Source: Bacillota bacterium (GTDB lineage: Bacteria > Bacillota > Limnochordia > Darwinibacteriales > Darwinibacteriaceae). From it: a stretch of 38,881 nt of DNA. Below the pieces are notes generated by a model. It had not been told where the DNA came from. It was given only the letters and a program-made list of their open reading frames with translations, and made no database searches. Positions 9,875 through 18,311 of this stretch are shown in pieces. The stretch covers positions 1-38,881 of the forward strand of contig JAAYRO010000171.1 of the NCBI GenBank assembly GCA_012518735.1. Reading direction: 5' to 3'. Position numbers and translations under genes: made by a program. Every line of letters begins with the position of its first letter. Position 1 is the first letter of the stretch.

Positions 9875-10648
9875 CTATTCATTAATCTCCACATACTCTT
9901 CAAGGAGCCAAGCTGTCAAAATAAACAGAGCCAAGACAGCCAACCATATTCCAATCTGTGGAGATAGATTCCAGAGAAATGAGTCATAGGTAACACCAAC
10001 ACGCTCCATATGGAAGAGCCGATCAAGGGAAACAGGGGGTACCCACCGGAATAGTGGCTCAAGCAGAATCCCCATCCGATTAACAAACCAGCTGGCCAAA
10101 GCCAGTACCCATAGGGCAACCAATCCTTGTAAACGACCAACCATTTTACTTACAACGAATGCTAGCTGAATGAAAACAATGGCATAGGTGAAAATGCCTA
10201 AACTAGCCAAATACAGAATAAACATACTGCGGATAAGCCATGAAACAGGCAGTTCCTGCAAGAGTGATCCAAACATTTCTGGCAATTGGGTTCTAAAAAT
10301 GACCAAAATACCACCAATATTTACCGCAAGAAGAAGACTATATTCAACAAACATCGCCAACAGCTTCGAGAGGGTAATATACCAGCCAGGTACGGGTAGA
10401 ACAATGAGAGTGTAAGCCGTATCCTCCCGCCACTCTGTTCGCAGCGTCTGAAAGCTCTCCCATATCAGCCAAAACGGCAGGAACATCAATGGGAACCAAA
10501 GTAGGAACATTACTTGGGAAAGAGACCACGTAGATTCCAACTTGAGGCGTAGAAACAAATACCAAATGAGGCTTACACCAGAAAGCATGGTCACTGGCCA
10601 TTTACTGGCCTCCAAGTCTTTTCGTAACAAGCGTAGAAATTTGCCCAT
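9875..10648 (-). CDS. ABC transporter permease (ABC-2 type)
   Basis: 257 aa, multiple TM segments, adjacent to the ATPase gene. Confidence 0.8.
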   Translation of the reverse strand: MGKFLRLLRKDLEASKWPVTMLSGVSLIWYLFLRLKLESTWSLSQVMFLLWFPLMFLPFWLIWESFQTLRTEWREDTAYTLIVLPVPGWYITLSKLLAMFVEYSLLLAVNIGGILVIFRTQLPEMFGSLLQELPVSWLIRSMFILYLASLGIFTYAIVFIQLAFVVSKMVGRLQGLVALWVLALASWFVNRMGILLEPLFRWVPPVSLDRLFHMERVGVTYDSFLWNLSPQIGIWLAVLALFILTAWLLEEYVEINE

Positions 10649-11355
10649 TAGGCATAAACCTCCTTAAACAGATCGTTAATAGACTTTCCGTACTCCATTC
10701 TCAAATCTTCAGCACTACCAACGAGACGCACTCGCCCTTCTTCAAGAAAGATCACTGAGTCAAACAGCCGCTCTGTTTCGCCAACGGCATGGGTGGAAAG
10801 AACCATCGTTTGTTCCTCACTCTTGAACTGCCGCACAATCCCTTCTACGATACGATCACGAGATGAAGGATCAATCCCACTCAAGGGTTCATCAAGCAGA
10901 ACGAGAGGCGCTTTCCGAGCAAGAGCTAGAGTTAGTTTAAGCCTAGCTTTCATCCCTTTAGACAGAGTGCTTACTTTTGATTTAGGATCAAGGCGCATAA
11001 AGTCTAGTAATTCCTTCGCCCGCTGCGGCTGCCAATCATCATAAAAAGCTGCAATAAAGTCCATCGTTTCCTGGACTGTCATCCATCGATAAAGATTGTC
11101 TACTTCTGGAACAAAAGCTATATTAGCCTTGGCCCTTCTAGAGAAGGGCTCTTGGCAGATCTCAATCCGACCAGCGTCTGGGCGAACCAGCCCTACGAGG
11201 CACTTCAGCAGCGTCGATTTCCCACTGCCATTAGGTCCAAGGAGTCCCCATATTTCTCCCCTTGACAAGGTCAAGTCAATACCGGCTAAGGCATTCACCC
11301 CTGGATACCTTTTCCTGAGTCCCTCTATTACAACAACTCTTTCAGAATCTATCAT
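10648..11355 (-). CDS. ABC transporter ATP-binding protein
   Basis: Walker A GPNGSGKST, signature-like LSKGMKARLKLTLALA, Walker B LVLLDEPLSGIDPSSRD. Confidence 0.95.
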   Translation of the reverse strand: MIDSERVVVIEGLRKRYPGVNALAGIDLTLSRGEIWGLLGPNGSGKSTLLKCLVGLVRPDAGRIEICQEPFSRRAKANIAFVPEVDNLYRWMTVQETMDFIAAFYDDWQPQRAKELLDFMRLDPKSKVSTLSKGMKARLKLTLALARKAPLVLLDEPLSGIDPSSRDRIVEGIVRQFKSEEQTMVLSTHAVGETERLFDSVIFLEEGRVRLVGSAEDLRMEYGKSINDLFKEVYA

Positions 11356-11735
11356 CGATCTTTCACCTCTCTGTCCTCAAAAAGTCCATCTCCCACTCGT
11401 TTGAGTATTTCTTGTTCACTACACCCCAAAGAGCGCATGGACTGAAGAAAATCATTCACTAGATTTGTGAGCATCTCCTTTCGGGTACTCTCCACAATTT
11501 GATGATCGTCACAAACAAATGTGCCCTGACCCCGTAGGGTTTCTACAAGTCCCAGTAATTCCATTTCCCGATATGCCCTCTGGACTGTATTGGCATTCAC
11601 TTTTAGCTCTGCAGCTAAATCTCTTTGGGATGGGAGTTTATCCCCAGGCTGTAGAGTTCCCGTGGCAACCAACCGCTTAATTTCATCAATAATCTGCAGA
11701 TAAATTGGGATTGATTGATCAAAGTTGATTTCCAA
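11352..11735 (-). CDS. GntR family regulator (YtrA type)
   Basis: 127 aa. wHTH: PIYLQIIDEIKRLVATGTLQPGDKLPSQRDLAAELKVNANTVQRAYREMELLGLVETLRGQGTFV. Confidence 0.92.
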   Translation of the reverse strand: MEINFDQSIPIYLQIIDEIKRLVATGTLQPGDKLPSQRDLAAELKVNANTVQRAYREMELLGLVETLRGQGTFVCDDHQIVESTRKEMLTNLVNDFLQSMRSLGCSEQEILKRVGDGLFEDREVKDR

Positions 11736-11758
11736 GCAATCATCACCCCCGCAAAGCC

Positions 11759-11786
11759 ATAGTGCACTAGACAGCTAGTGCACTAT
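11759..11786. promoter_or_regulatory. Operator palindrome for the GntR-type regulator
   Basis: ATAGTGCACTAG-ACAG-CTAGTGCACTAT: perfect 12-bp inverted repeat, each half containing the palindrome TAGTGCACTA. Confidence 0.8.
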
Positions 11787-11787
11787 T

Positions 11788-11816
11788 AGTATATGTCATC
11801 ACCTTCTATTTGTCAA
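11788..11816 (-). promoter_or_regulatory. Sigma-A-type promoter of the GntR/ABC operon
   Basis: Minus strand TTGACA (11816-11811) - 17 nt - TATACT (11793-11788). Confidence 0.8.
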
Positions 11817-11873
11817 CTAGTATTGTTCTTTTATTTCTTGGTTATTACTAACGATAGAGGAAGGATTGATGTT

Positions 11874-12227
11874 ATGAGTAAAACAGCAGGTGCACTACTG
11901 TTCAAGTTTGTAATGACTCTGCTTATCGCTCTACTGACTCTATCACTTTTTGATAGTAATCCATGGCCCATAATAACGCTCTTTGCCCTAGTTGCTGCTG
12001 CAGCCAATTATTTAGTAGGTGATCTCGTTGTTCTACCTGCTGCAGGAAATATTACAGCGTCCATAGGTGACGGAGTGATGGCTGGATTGATTGCCTATAT
12101 CATGGATTTAGCATCTCTCGGTTTTCGAACCACCCTAGGAACATTAGTAGCTCTAGGTTTATTCATAGCTCTCGGAGAGTATCTTTTTCACCAGTACTTA
12201 GAAAACACACCCAAGGTTGCTCCTTAA
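11874..12227 (+). CDS. DUF2512 (YndM-like) membrane protein
   Basis: ATG at 11874 (inside the longer listed ORF) after AGAGGAAGGATTGATGTT. Polytopic MSKTAGALLFKFVMTLLIALLTLSLF...YLVGDLVVLPAAGNITASIGDGVMAGLIAYI. Confidence 0.75.
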   Translation: MSKTAGALLFKFVMTLLIALLTLSLFDSNPWPIITLFALVAAAANYLVGDLVVLPAAGNITASIGDGVMAGLIAYIMDLASLGFRTTLGTLVALGLFIALGEYLFHQYLENTPKVAP

Positions 12228-12259
12228 CAAACCCAAATATAGACTCTGAGGTGATAGTA

Positions 12260-12508
12260 ATGGCAAGAACGATTGCTGTAGATGACAAGTTGGCCAATGT
12301 ACGGCAGGCATTAGAAAACCAAGGATACAATGTGGCAAGCTTAAAAGAAGGACTAGATAAGGCTGCGGTAGTTGTAGTAAGCGGTATGGATGACGATCTC
12401 TTGGGAGATCAATCTATTACGACCAAAGCGGCAGTTATTCAAGCAGCAGGTCTTAGTGCAGAACAAGTTATTAATGAAGTGGAAAAGGCAATACAGCTGA
12501 GATACTAA
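12260..12508 (+). CDS. YkuS/UPF0180 family protein
   Basis: MARTIAVDDKLANVRQALENQGYNV...VVVSGMDDDLLGDQSITTKAAVIQAAGLSAEQV; start at 12260 after TGAGGTGATAGTA. Confidence 0.8.
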   Translation: MARTIAVDDKLANVRQALENQGYNVASLKEGLDKAAVVVVSGMDDDLLGDQSITTKAAVIQAAGLSAEQVINEVEKAIQLRY

Positions 12509-12556
12509 AGTAAATGAAAAAGGAGACCTCGCTGGAGATCTCCTTCAACTTGTTCC

Positions 12557-12946
12557 TTAATCACTGATTGCTTTTACGTAAATCGTTCTAGTGCGAGGTC
12601 CATCAAACTCACATAAGTACAGCCCCTGCCATGTACCCAGTTTCAGCCTACCATTTTCCACTAGAACAGTGATCGACGAGCCCATTAACGAAGCCTTAAT
12701 ATGGGCATGGGAATTACCCTCAAAATGCCTGTAATTCCCCTTTTCTGGAAATGCGTTTTCAAGACTGGTTAAAATATCATGGACCACATCTGGATCCCCA
12801 TTCTCATTGATGGTTATGCCAGCTGTAGTATGAGGAACAAAGACAGTCACCATTCCAGAGACAACCCCTTGTTCTCTAACGACTTCTTCGATTCGCCCTG
12901 TGATTTCAATGAATTCCTGTGGTCGCGTTGTTTTAATTCTAAACAT
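12557..12946 (-). CDS. YjbQ/UPF0047 family protein (secondary thiamine-phosphate synthase-like)
   Basis: VTVFVPHTTAGITINENGDPDVVHDI, HIKASLMGSSITVLVENGRLKLGTWQGLYLCEFDGPRTR. Confidence 0.9.
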   Translation of the reverse strand: MFRIKTTRPQEFIEITGRIEEVVREQGVVSGMVTVFVPHTTAGITINENGDPDVVHDILTSLENAFPEKGNYRHFEGNSHAHIKASLMGSSITVLVENGRLKLGTWQGLYLCEFDGPRTRTIYVKAISD

Positions 12947-13715
12947 ACCAACCCTCCATTGCTTTCTTAATGGACCGGCTCATTTCTCGAGCAAAGTCGG
13001 TCCCGAGCTTTCGAGCATACATAAACTGACCAAAGTTTTCAGCTTCATAAGGATTGCCAGGCATAACTCTGCTCTCCCTTTGGGCAAACATTGCTTTCAA
13101 ATCTACAGGTTCTAGTCTTTGATATCGCTCCTCTGAAACAATATACTTTGTGTCAAAGCGCTCCTTCGGTTGAAGGCGTTTCCCTTTGGGATAATAGCCT
13201 AAACACAACATTGCTATAGGAAAGACATAAGGCGGCAGTGCCAACAAGTCTCTATGAATCTCATAATTCTCCATTATATCCCCTATATAGCACGATCCAA
13301 TTCCTAGGCTCTCAGCAGCTATGACAGCGTTTTGGGCAGCAATTAGGGCGTCACTACATCCTAGAAACAGCTCTGCCACACTGGGACCTGTGAATTCTAG
13401 ACCTCTCTTCTTGCAATATTCACCTACACTGCTTAATTCAAAATAATCATACCAGCGCTGCAGATCAGCTGCGAATATCATTATTAAAGGGGCTTCAGCA
13501 ATAAACGGCTGATTATCACATGTCTTAGAAAGGGTGTCCTTGGTGTCCTGGTTTTCTATTACAATCACAGAATACATCATCATGTTTCCCGCTGTAGGAG
13601 CCCGCATTGCAGCATTGAGAATCATTTCTTTATGTTCTTGAGAGATGGACCGCTCAGCGTATTTGCGCAGCGACACCCGCTGCATCAAGACATCAATGAT
13701 TGGATTTTGGCTCAA
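12939..13715 (-). CDS. Nitroreductase family protein
   Basis: VLMQRVSLRKYAERSISQEHKEMILNAAMRAPTAGNMMMYSVIVI... LGIGSCYIGDIMEN. Confidence 0.88.
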   Translation of the reverse strand: MSQNPIIDVLMQRVSLRKYAERSISQEHKEMILNAAMRAPTAGNMMMYSVIVIENQDTKDTLSKTCDNQPFIAEAPLIMIFAADLQRWYDYFELSSVGEYCKKRGLEFTGPSVAELFLGCSDALIAAQNAVIAAESLGIGSCYIGDIMENYEIHRDLLALPPYVFPIAMLCLGYYPKGKRLQPKERFDTKYIVSEERYQRLEPVDLKAMFAQRESRVMPGNPYEAENFGQFMYARKLGTDFAREMSRSIKKAMEGWYV

Positions 13716-13749
13716 TTTCTAATACACCTCCATCGCTCATATCCCGTCT

Positions 13750-14187
13750 TTACTCTTCATGTGGTTGGATTAACTCAAGCATAATACCATTTGGGTCCAC
13801 GAAGTACACGATCTTAACTCCATGTGGTAAGGTTTGGATTGGAAACAGAAACTTTACCCCCCGCTCTGCTAACCGCTCTACTTCGTGTTCAATGTTTTCC
13901 ACAGAAAATGCAAGATGCTTCCAGCCTAGAGTTTCATAGCTCAGAGATCGACCCTGATCATTAACTGGCCGCGGCGACAGAAGCTGAAAAAACTCAATCA
14001 TCACGCCATACAGCTCGATTCCTGCAACCAGCACTTTAGTTCCCTTAAATCCATAGATTGTATCTGTCTGACTTCCTTGTTGAGGCGTCTCTTCTTTCCA
14101 CAGAATTTTCGCACCCAATATTTCACAGTAGTACTCTAATGTCTCCTCCAAATCATTGACTACAACACCAAGATGGTGCAGATGCAT
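13750..14187 (-). CDS. VOC (glyoxalase/dioxygenase superfamily) protein
   Basis: MHLHHLGVVVNDLEETLEYYCEILGAKILW ... VYFVDPNGIMLELIQPHEE. Confidence 0.88.
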   Translation of the reverse strand: MHLHHLGVVVNDLEETLEYYCEILGAKILWKEETPQQGSQTDTIYGFKGTKVLVAGIELYGVMIEFFQLLSPRPVNDQGRSLSYETLGWKHLAFSVENIEHEVERLAERGVKFLFPIQTLPHGVKIVYFVDPNGIMLELIQPHEE

Positions 14188-14205
14188 ATCCTTTACTCCC
14201 CTCTA

Positions 14206-14919
14206 CTATTCTTTCCCCCGAGACTTCACCGGAGCATCTAATGTCCTTAAAGCGAATGTTTTTAGCCAATCTTGAGTAAACCCTTCCACCGCCTGCTCTG
14301 TTAAGGGATGATAGACAACTTGATTTAGGAAATCGGCCTGTACTGTAATACCTTGAATGCCGCCCTCTATAAGGCCCTTGAGCTGGTAAAGCGTCTTCAC
14401 ACTGGCCGCCAAGATAGTGGCAGGTAGATTATATGTCTCTAAGGCTGCCTTGAGTTCACACGCCATACTAACCCCTGACTGTCCTGTCTGATCAATTCGA
14501 TTGATATACGGAGCGATGTATTGAGCACCACTCTTCGCTGCTGCCAATCCCTGACCCACAGTAAACACCCCTGTAGCCGTTATCTTGTAACCATCCTGCG
14601 CTAACCGCCATATGGCGTGAATACCAGCAGGGGTAACTGGTATTTTAGGAATTATTGTGCCAGGAGACAACCGAATAAGCATTTTCGCTTCTTCCACCAT
14701 TTCCTCTGTTGTATCAGCAAGAACTTGTGCGTGGATCTGAGGAAGCTTGAGATCTATTAACTCCTCCATTAAGGACAAGAAGGGTCGGTTCTCTTTGGCA
14801 ACGATAGTAGGATTAGTAGTTACACCGCGAATAGGGAACCACGACACAGAGCAGATTTCATCCAGATTAGCACTATCCAAATAGAAATCCATGGAGATTC
14901 TCCTTTCTTGTGCCTGCAT
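14206..14919 (-). CDS. Fructose-6-phosphate aldolase / transaldolase-like (FSA/TalC subfamily)
   Basis: MDFYLDSANLDEI...GVTTNPTIVAKENR...KIPVTPAGIHAIWRLAQDGYKITATGVFTVGQGLAAAKSGAQYIAPYINRIDQ. Likely start is the internal MDFYLD; listed coordinates keep the longer ORF. Confidence 0.9.
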   Translation of the reverse strand: MQAQERRISMDFYLDSANLDEICSVSWFPIRGVTTNPTIVAKENRPFLSLMEELIDLKLPQIHAQVLADTTEEMVEEAKMLIRLSPGTIIPKIPVTPAGIHAIWRLAQDGYKITATGVFTVGQGLAAAKSGAQYIAPYINRIDQTGQSGVSMACELKAALETYNLPATILAASVKTLYQLKGLIEGGIQGITVQADFLNQVVYHPLTEQAVEGFTQDWLKTFALRTLDAPVKSRGKE

Positions 14920-15008
14920 TTCTATATTTCAACAAATGGGTTGGAAAACCTACATTCTTAACGTGAAAACCCTCTCCAAAGAAGAGGGTCTCGGTCAAAA
15001 GTCAATTC

Positions 15009-16337
15009 TCAGACATGCTTTTCCATTCCATCTGTTACTTCAATGGGCTGATCATACATAGCCCGAATATTGGTTGATAGTCCCATTGCCGAGCCCAACA
15101 CAATACTGACGAATCCCATAATAAGGAAGAAGTAGAATGGGGCTATTACATCTACTAAAACTCCAAACAAGGCCATTGAAATAGGTACGAGCATCTGTAC
15201 CATACTGTCTAAGAGTCCAAACACCCTTCCTCGGTAATGATTAGGTACCGTTTCCTGCAGCATCACTTGAAATGGGACGTTAACTAAAATATTCAAAACC
15301 CCCAGCATGAAGATGGGTACAACCAGACTAACTAGGACAGCCATAGGACTCATAGTCTGATAAACCGCTGGTAGAGCAATGATACTCATCAGACTAACAA
15401 TAATTCCTTGACCGACTATTCCAACAGCCAATAACCGATCTTTGGGAAACTTCTGAGTAAGCAGTCCAATAATGAAGGTGCCTACAAGCAGTCCTATAGG
15501 TAAGCTTGATTGGGTAAAGCCGTAATGCTGAGGCTCCATCTGCAGTACTTCCTTACCAAAATAAGGGAATATTACGCTAAACACTGGTGAGGCCATAAAG
15601 TTGAGAACAACTGCGAACAGGATAATCGTCCTCAAACCACCGTTACTCCAAATGTAAACAAACCCATCTTTTAAATTGCCCAAAAACTGTCTGCCGATAC
15701 TATGATTCTCGCCCCCAACAGAATCTACCTGCCGTTCTACCTTCGGGAACCGAATGAACATTTCTGACAAAGCAGATAACAAGAATGAGATGCCGTTAAT
15801 TAAGAAAACTCCAAAGTAACCTACTGCTCCTAGCAATAGTGCCCCTGCCACCGGTCCAATAATGCCTGTGGCACTGCGCGAGAGATTATTGAGAGCATTT
15901 GCCCTTACTAGCTCATCTTTTTTTACCATTCCAGGAATAGAAGCAGAAATGGCCGGGCCAAACAAGACACCACATAGGGACGACAGGATTGTAGCAACGT
16001 ATAACACCGGAAGTGTTAAATGACCAGCATAATAGATCCCTGCTAAACTCAGAAGTACTAATCCTCTGATAATGTCCATCCATACTACAATGGTCTTCCT
16101 ATCCCACATATCCGCCAACACGCCTGTAAAAGGAGCCAACAAAATGGCAGGTAAAGAGGAGGCGAAGAGCATCGTACCCAAAGCTGCACCAGAACCTGTT
16201 AAATCTAGGACTAGCCAGGTAAGAGCAAAGTAGTGGACACCATCACCGATCTGAGACACTAGCCGCCCCCAAAACAGCAGAGCATAATCACGATTAATAA
16301 ACAGCCGCTGCCAAAGAGGAATCTTTGGTTGAGTCAT
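15009..16337 (-). CDS. MFS transporter
   Basis: 442 aa polytopic with MFS signature GVLADMWDRKTIVVWMDIIRG. Confidence 0.9.
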   Translation of the reverse strand: MTQPKIPLWQRLFINRDYALLFWGRLVSQIGDGVHYFALTWLVLDLTGSGAALGTMLFASSLPAILLAPFTGVLADMWDRKTIVVWMDIIRGLVLLSLAGIYYAGHLTLPVLYVATILSSLCGVLFGPAISASIPGMVKKDELVRANALNNLSRSATGIIGPVAGALLLGAVGYFGVFLINGISFLLSALSEMFIRFPKVERQVDSVGGENHSIGRQFLGNLKDGFVYIWSNGGLRTIILFAVVLNFMASPVFSVIFPYFGKEVLQMEPQHYGFTQSSLPIGLLVGTFIIGLLTQKFPKDRLLAVGIVGQGIIVSLMSIIALPAVYQTMSPMAVLVSLVVPIFMLGVLNILVNVPFQVMLQETVPNHYRGRVFGLLDSMVQMLVPISMALFGVLVDVIAPFYFFLIMGFVSIVLGSAMGLSTNIRAMYDQPIEVTDGMEKHV

Positions 16338-16352
16338 GTTTCATCAACTCCA

Positions 16353-17573
16353 TTAACAGTATGCTGCATTCATCATACCAACCATTCCCAACTCCAAACA
16401 GCGGCTGAGGTAGGGTAAAAGATCAGTCTTAAGGCTGATCTTCCCCTTAATCAAGAACCTTCCTAAAATACGATCCCCTAACGAACTAGTCTCCTTCTGA
16501 TAACGATCTAGTTGATCATAGAGATAGGGTACAAAATCGCGGAAGGTAGGGTATCTTTCTCTATTTGCCTGATAAAACCGGAGCTGCTCCACAACAAACT
16601 GAGTAAGATAGAAACCAACCCGTTCATGATAGGCCATAACCTGTTCCCTTACTTCCAGCCCGTATAACTCATGGGCGGCCATAACCTCTACGGAACGCAA
16701 TACCTGCTCATTGAGGAATGTATCAATAGTGGTGTACGCCTGCTCATACATGAGTTTTCTTACAGGCCACATCAATGGTTTGAGATTATTGGCACGATCA
16801 GGATAAGCCTCCAAACTGGGATTAACAAAGGAATGACCTAATTCATGTGTCGTTAAATTTTCCAGTGATGTACCTGAAGGGAACTGAGGTTTCGTGCTGC
16901 TTTGACCCTGCTCCCGAATAATCTGGTAGGCAATGAGCCTGTTGTCCTCTGTTGTTATAGTTGCCCCATAGCCTCCGCCAGGGAACATACTGGGAGTTAT
17001 AATTAAATGAAACTCTTGCGCCTCCCAACCAAAGAAATCCATCAGCCAACCTGTAACAACATCAAAACGGAAACCTGTACCTGTCTCCCTTACGATCTCG
17101 TCCAAGAACGGCATCCACTCTTCAAAAAACGCTAGAAACCCTGATGTCTCCGCCAAGTCTCTTAGAGCAATCCGAAAATTCTCCAGCTTCTGCCGTCCTC
17201 CTGCCCTGCCCGCAATGTAGTCACTATATTCATAGACCACTTCCAGCTCAGGTAGGGGACCTAAATGGCATATGAACGCTGGTGGTGCGTCATAAGTAAA
17301 ACCCTTTGTGGTCAGCTCTTGTGCGATCCTAATGGCCTTATGATCTTTATATGGAGTAAAGAAAGTCTTTAGAGCACGATAGTACTCATTACCTTCACCA
17401 GAAGGGCCATGTTGTTCTATCCATGTTGTTTGACTCAATACACCAGCCAGCAGTTCCATTTCTGGCGATATCCTTAATACACCAGCCTCAATCGTTAAGG
17501 AACAAAAGAAAAATACTATACTGAAGAGAGCAGTTATGAACCACGATACTTTGTTTCTTATACGTCCGGTCAT
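16353..17573 (-). CDS. DUF4932-like secreted putative zinc metallopeptidase
   Basis: N-terminal hydrophobic signal segment. HELGHSFVNP zinc-binding-like motif in a DUF4932-like context. Confidence 0.7.
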   Translation of the reverse strand: MTGRIRNKVSWFITALFSIVFFFCSLTIEAGVLRISPEMELLAGVLSQTTWIEQHGPSGEGNEYYRALKTFFTPYKDHKAIRIAQELTTKGFTYDAPPAFICHLGPLPELEVVYEYSDYIAGRAGGRQKLENFRIALRDLAETSGFLAFFEEWMPFLDEIVRETGTGFRFDVVTGWLMDFFGWEAQEFHLIITPSMFPGGGYGATITTEDNRLIAYQIIREQGQSSTKPQFPSGTSLENLTTHELGHSFVNPSLEAYPDRANNLKPLMWPVRKLMYEQAYTTIDTFLNEQVLRSVEVMAAHELYGLEVREQVMAYHERVGFYLTQFVVEQLRFYQANRERYPTFRDFVPYLYDQLDRYQKETSSLGDRILGRFLIKGKISLKTDLLPYLSRCLELGMVGMMNAAYC

Positions 17574-18223
17574 TTTTTTGTCCTGAAAATTTCTTGATGT
17601 AATAAATACAAACGCTTTAATTCTTGAATAGGTTCATGGTGATCGTCTACCCGTAAATCGACTTTTCGATCATTGAACCCGCCGTATCCTGCACCTTCCT
17701 GAACAATCAACAGCGCTGCCGACTGCTGTCCCCGAGAATCACCGCCTGCCTGTTGTCCCGCTTCCAGCGCCTCTAACAGACGGTGAGCCAATTCCCCCTC
17801 TGCTGCCAGAAATGTTTCCACCATGGCCTCAACTGTTTCTTGGCTGACCAAAATGTTTCCCTGGGCTGCAAAGTTTTCGCCAGTAATACCGCCTGCCCAT
17901 TTAAGGCACTTATCACCTGTGTAGGAAGCTGCTCTACCCTGCCCATCTACAATTCCCACCTGTCGTTTCCCACGACCTTCATCCTCACGAATTAGAATAT
18001 CTAGGGCTTCCTGAGCAGTCTTCCCTTCTTCTAGGAGAGCTAAACCTCTTGGTCCAAAGGCGGTGTTGGCAAATGATTGGGTTGCCACAGCGCCCACACC
18101 AGCTTTTGCCCAAGGTACTACCGATCCCACAGCTAAGAAACGAGACTGAACGGCAATTCCCAGTTCTTGAGTTTGTGGATCAAATCCCACAATGGAAAAG
18201 GTCGCTACTGTTTTTTCAGTCAT
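17570..18223 (-). CDS. DUF1028 family (Ntn-hydrolase-like) protein
   Basis: ATFSIVGFDPQTQELGIAVQSRFLAVGSVVPWAKAGVGAVATQSFANTAFGPRGLALLEEGKTAQEALD. Confidence 0.88.
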   Translation of the reverse strand: MTEKTVATFSIVGFDPQTQELGIAVQSRFLAVGSVVPWAKAGVGAVATQSFANTAFGPRGLALLEEGKTAQEALDILIREDEGRGKRQVGIVDGQGRAASYTGDKCLKWAGGITGENFAAQGNILVSQETVEAMVETFLAAEGELAHRLLEALEAGQQAGGDSRGQQSAALLIVQEGAGYGGFNDRKVDLRVDDHHEPIQELKRLYLLHQEIFRTKK

Positions 18224-18311
18224 TCTCTATGCACCTCCACTTTATTCTCACTTGTTTAGTGATTGCTCTCGAGGAAGCGAAGGGACCCTTCGCCCCTATC
18301 TACAGCGTTAA

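Noticed and set aside
14972-14992. ACCCTCT/AGAGGGT hairpin upstream of the FSA-like gene
   Set aside because: Possible weak terminator of the MFS gene but only a short T-run; not supported enough to list as a feature.
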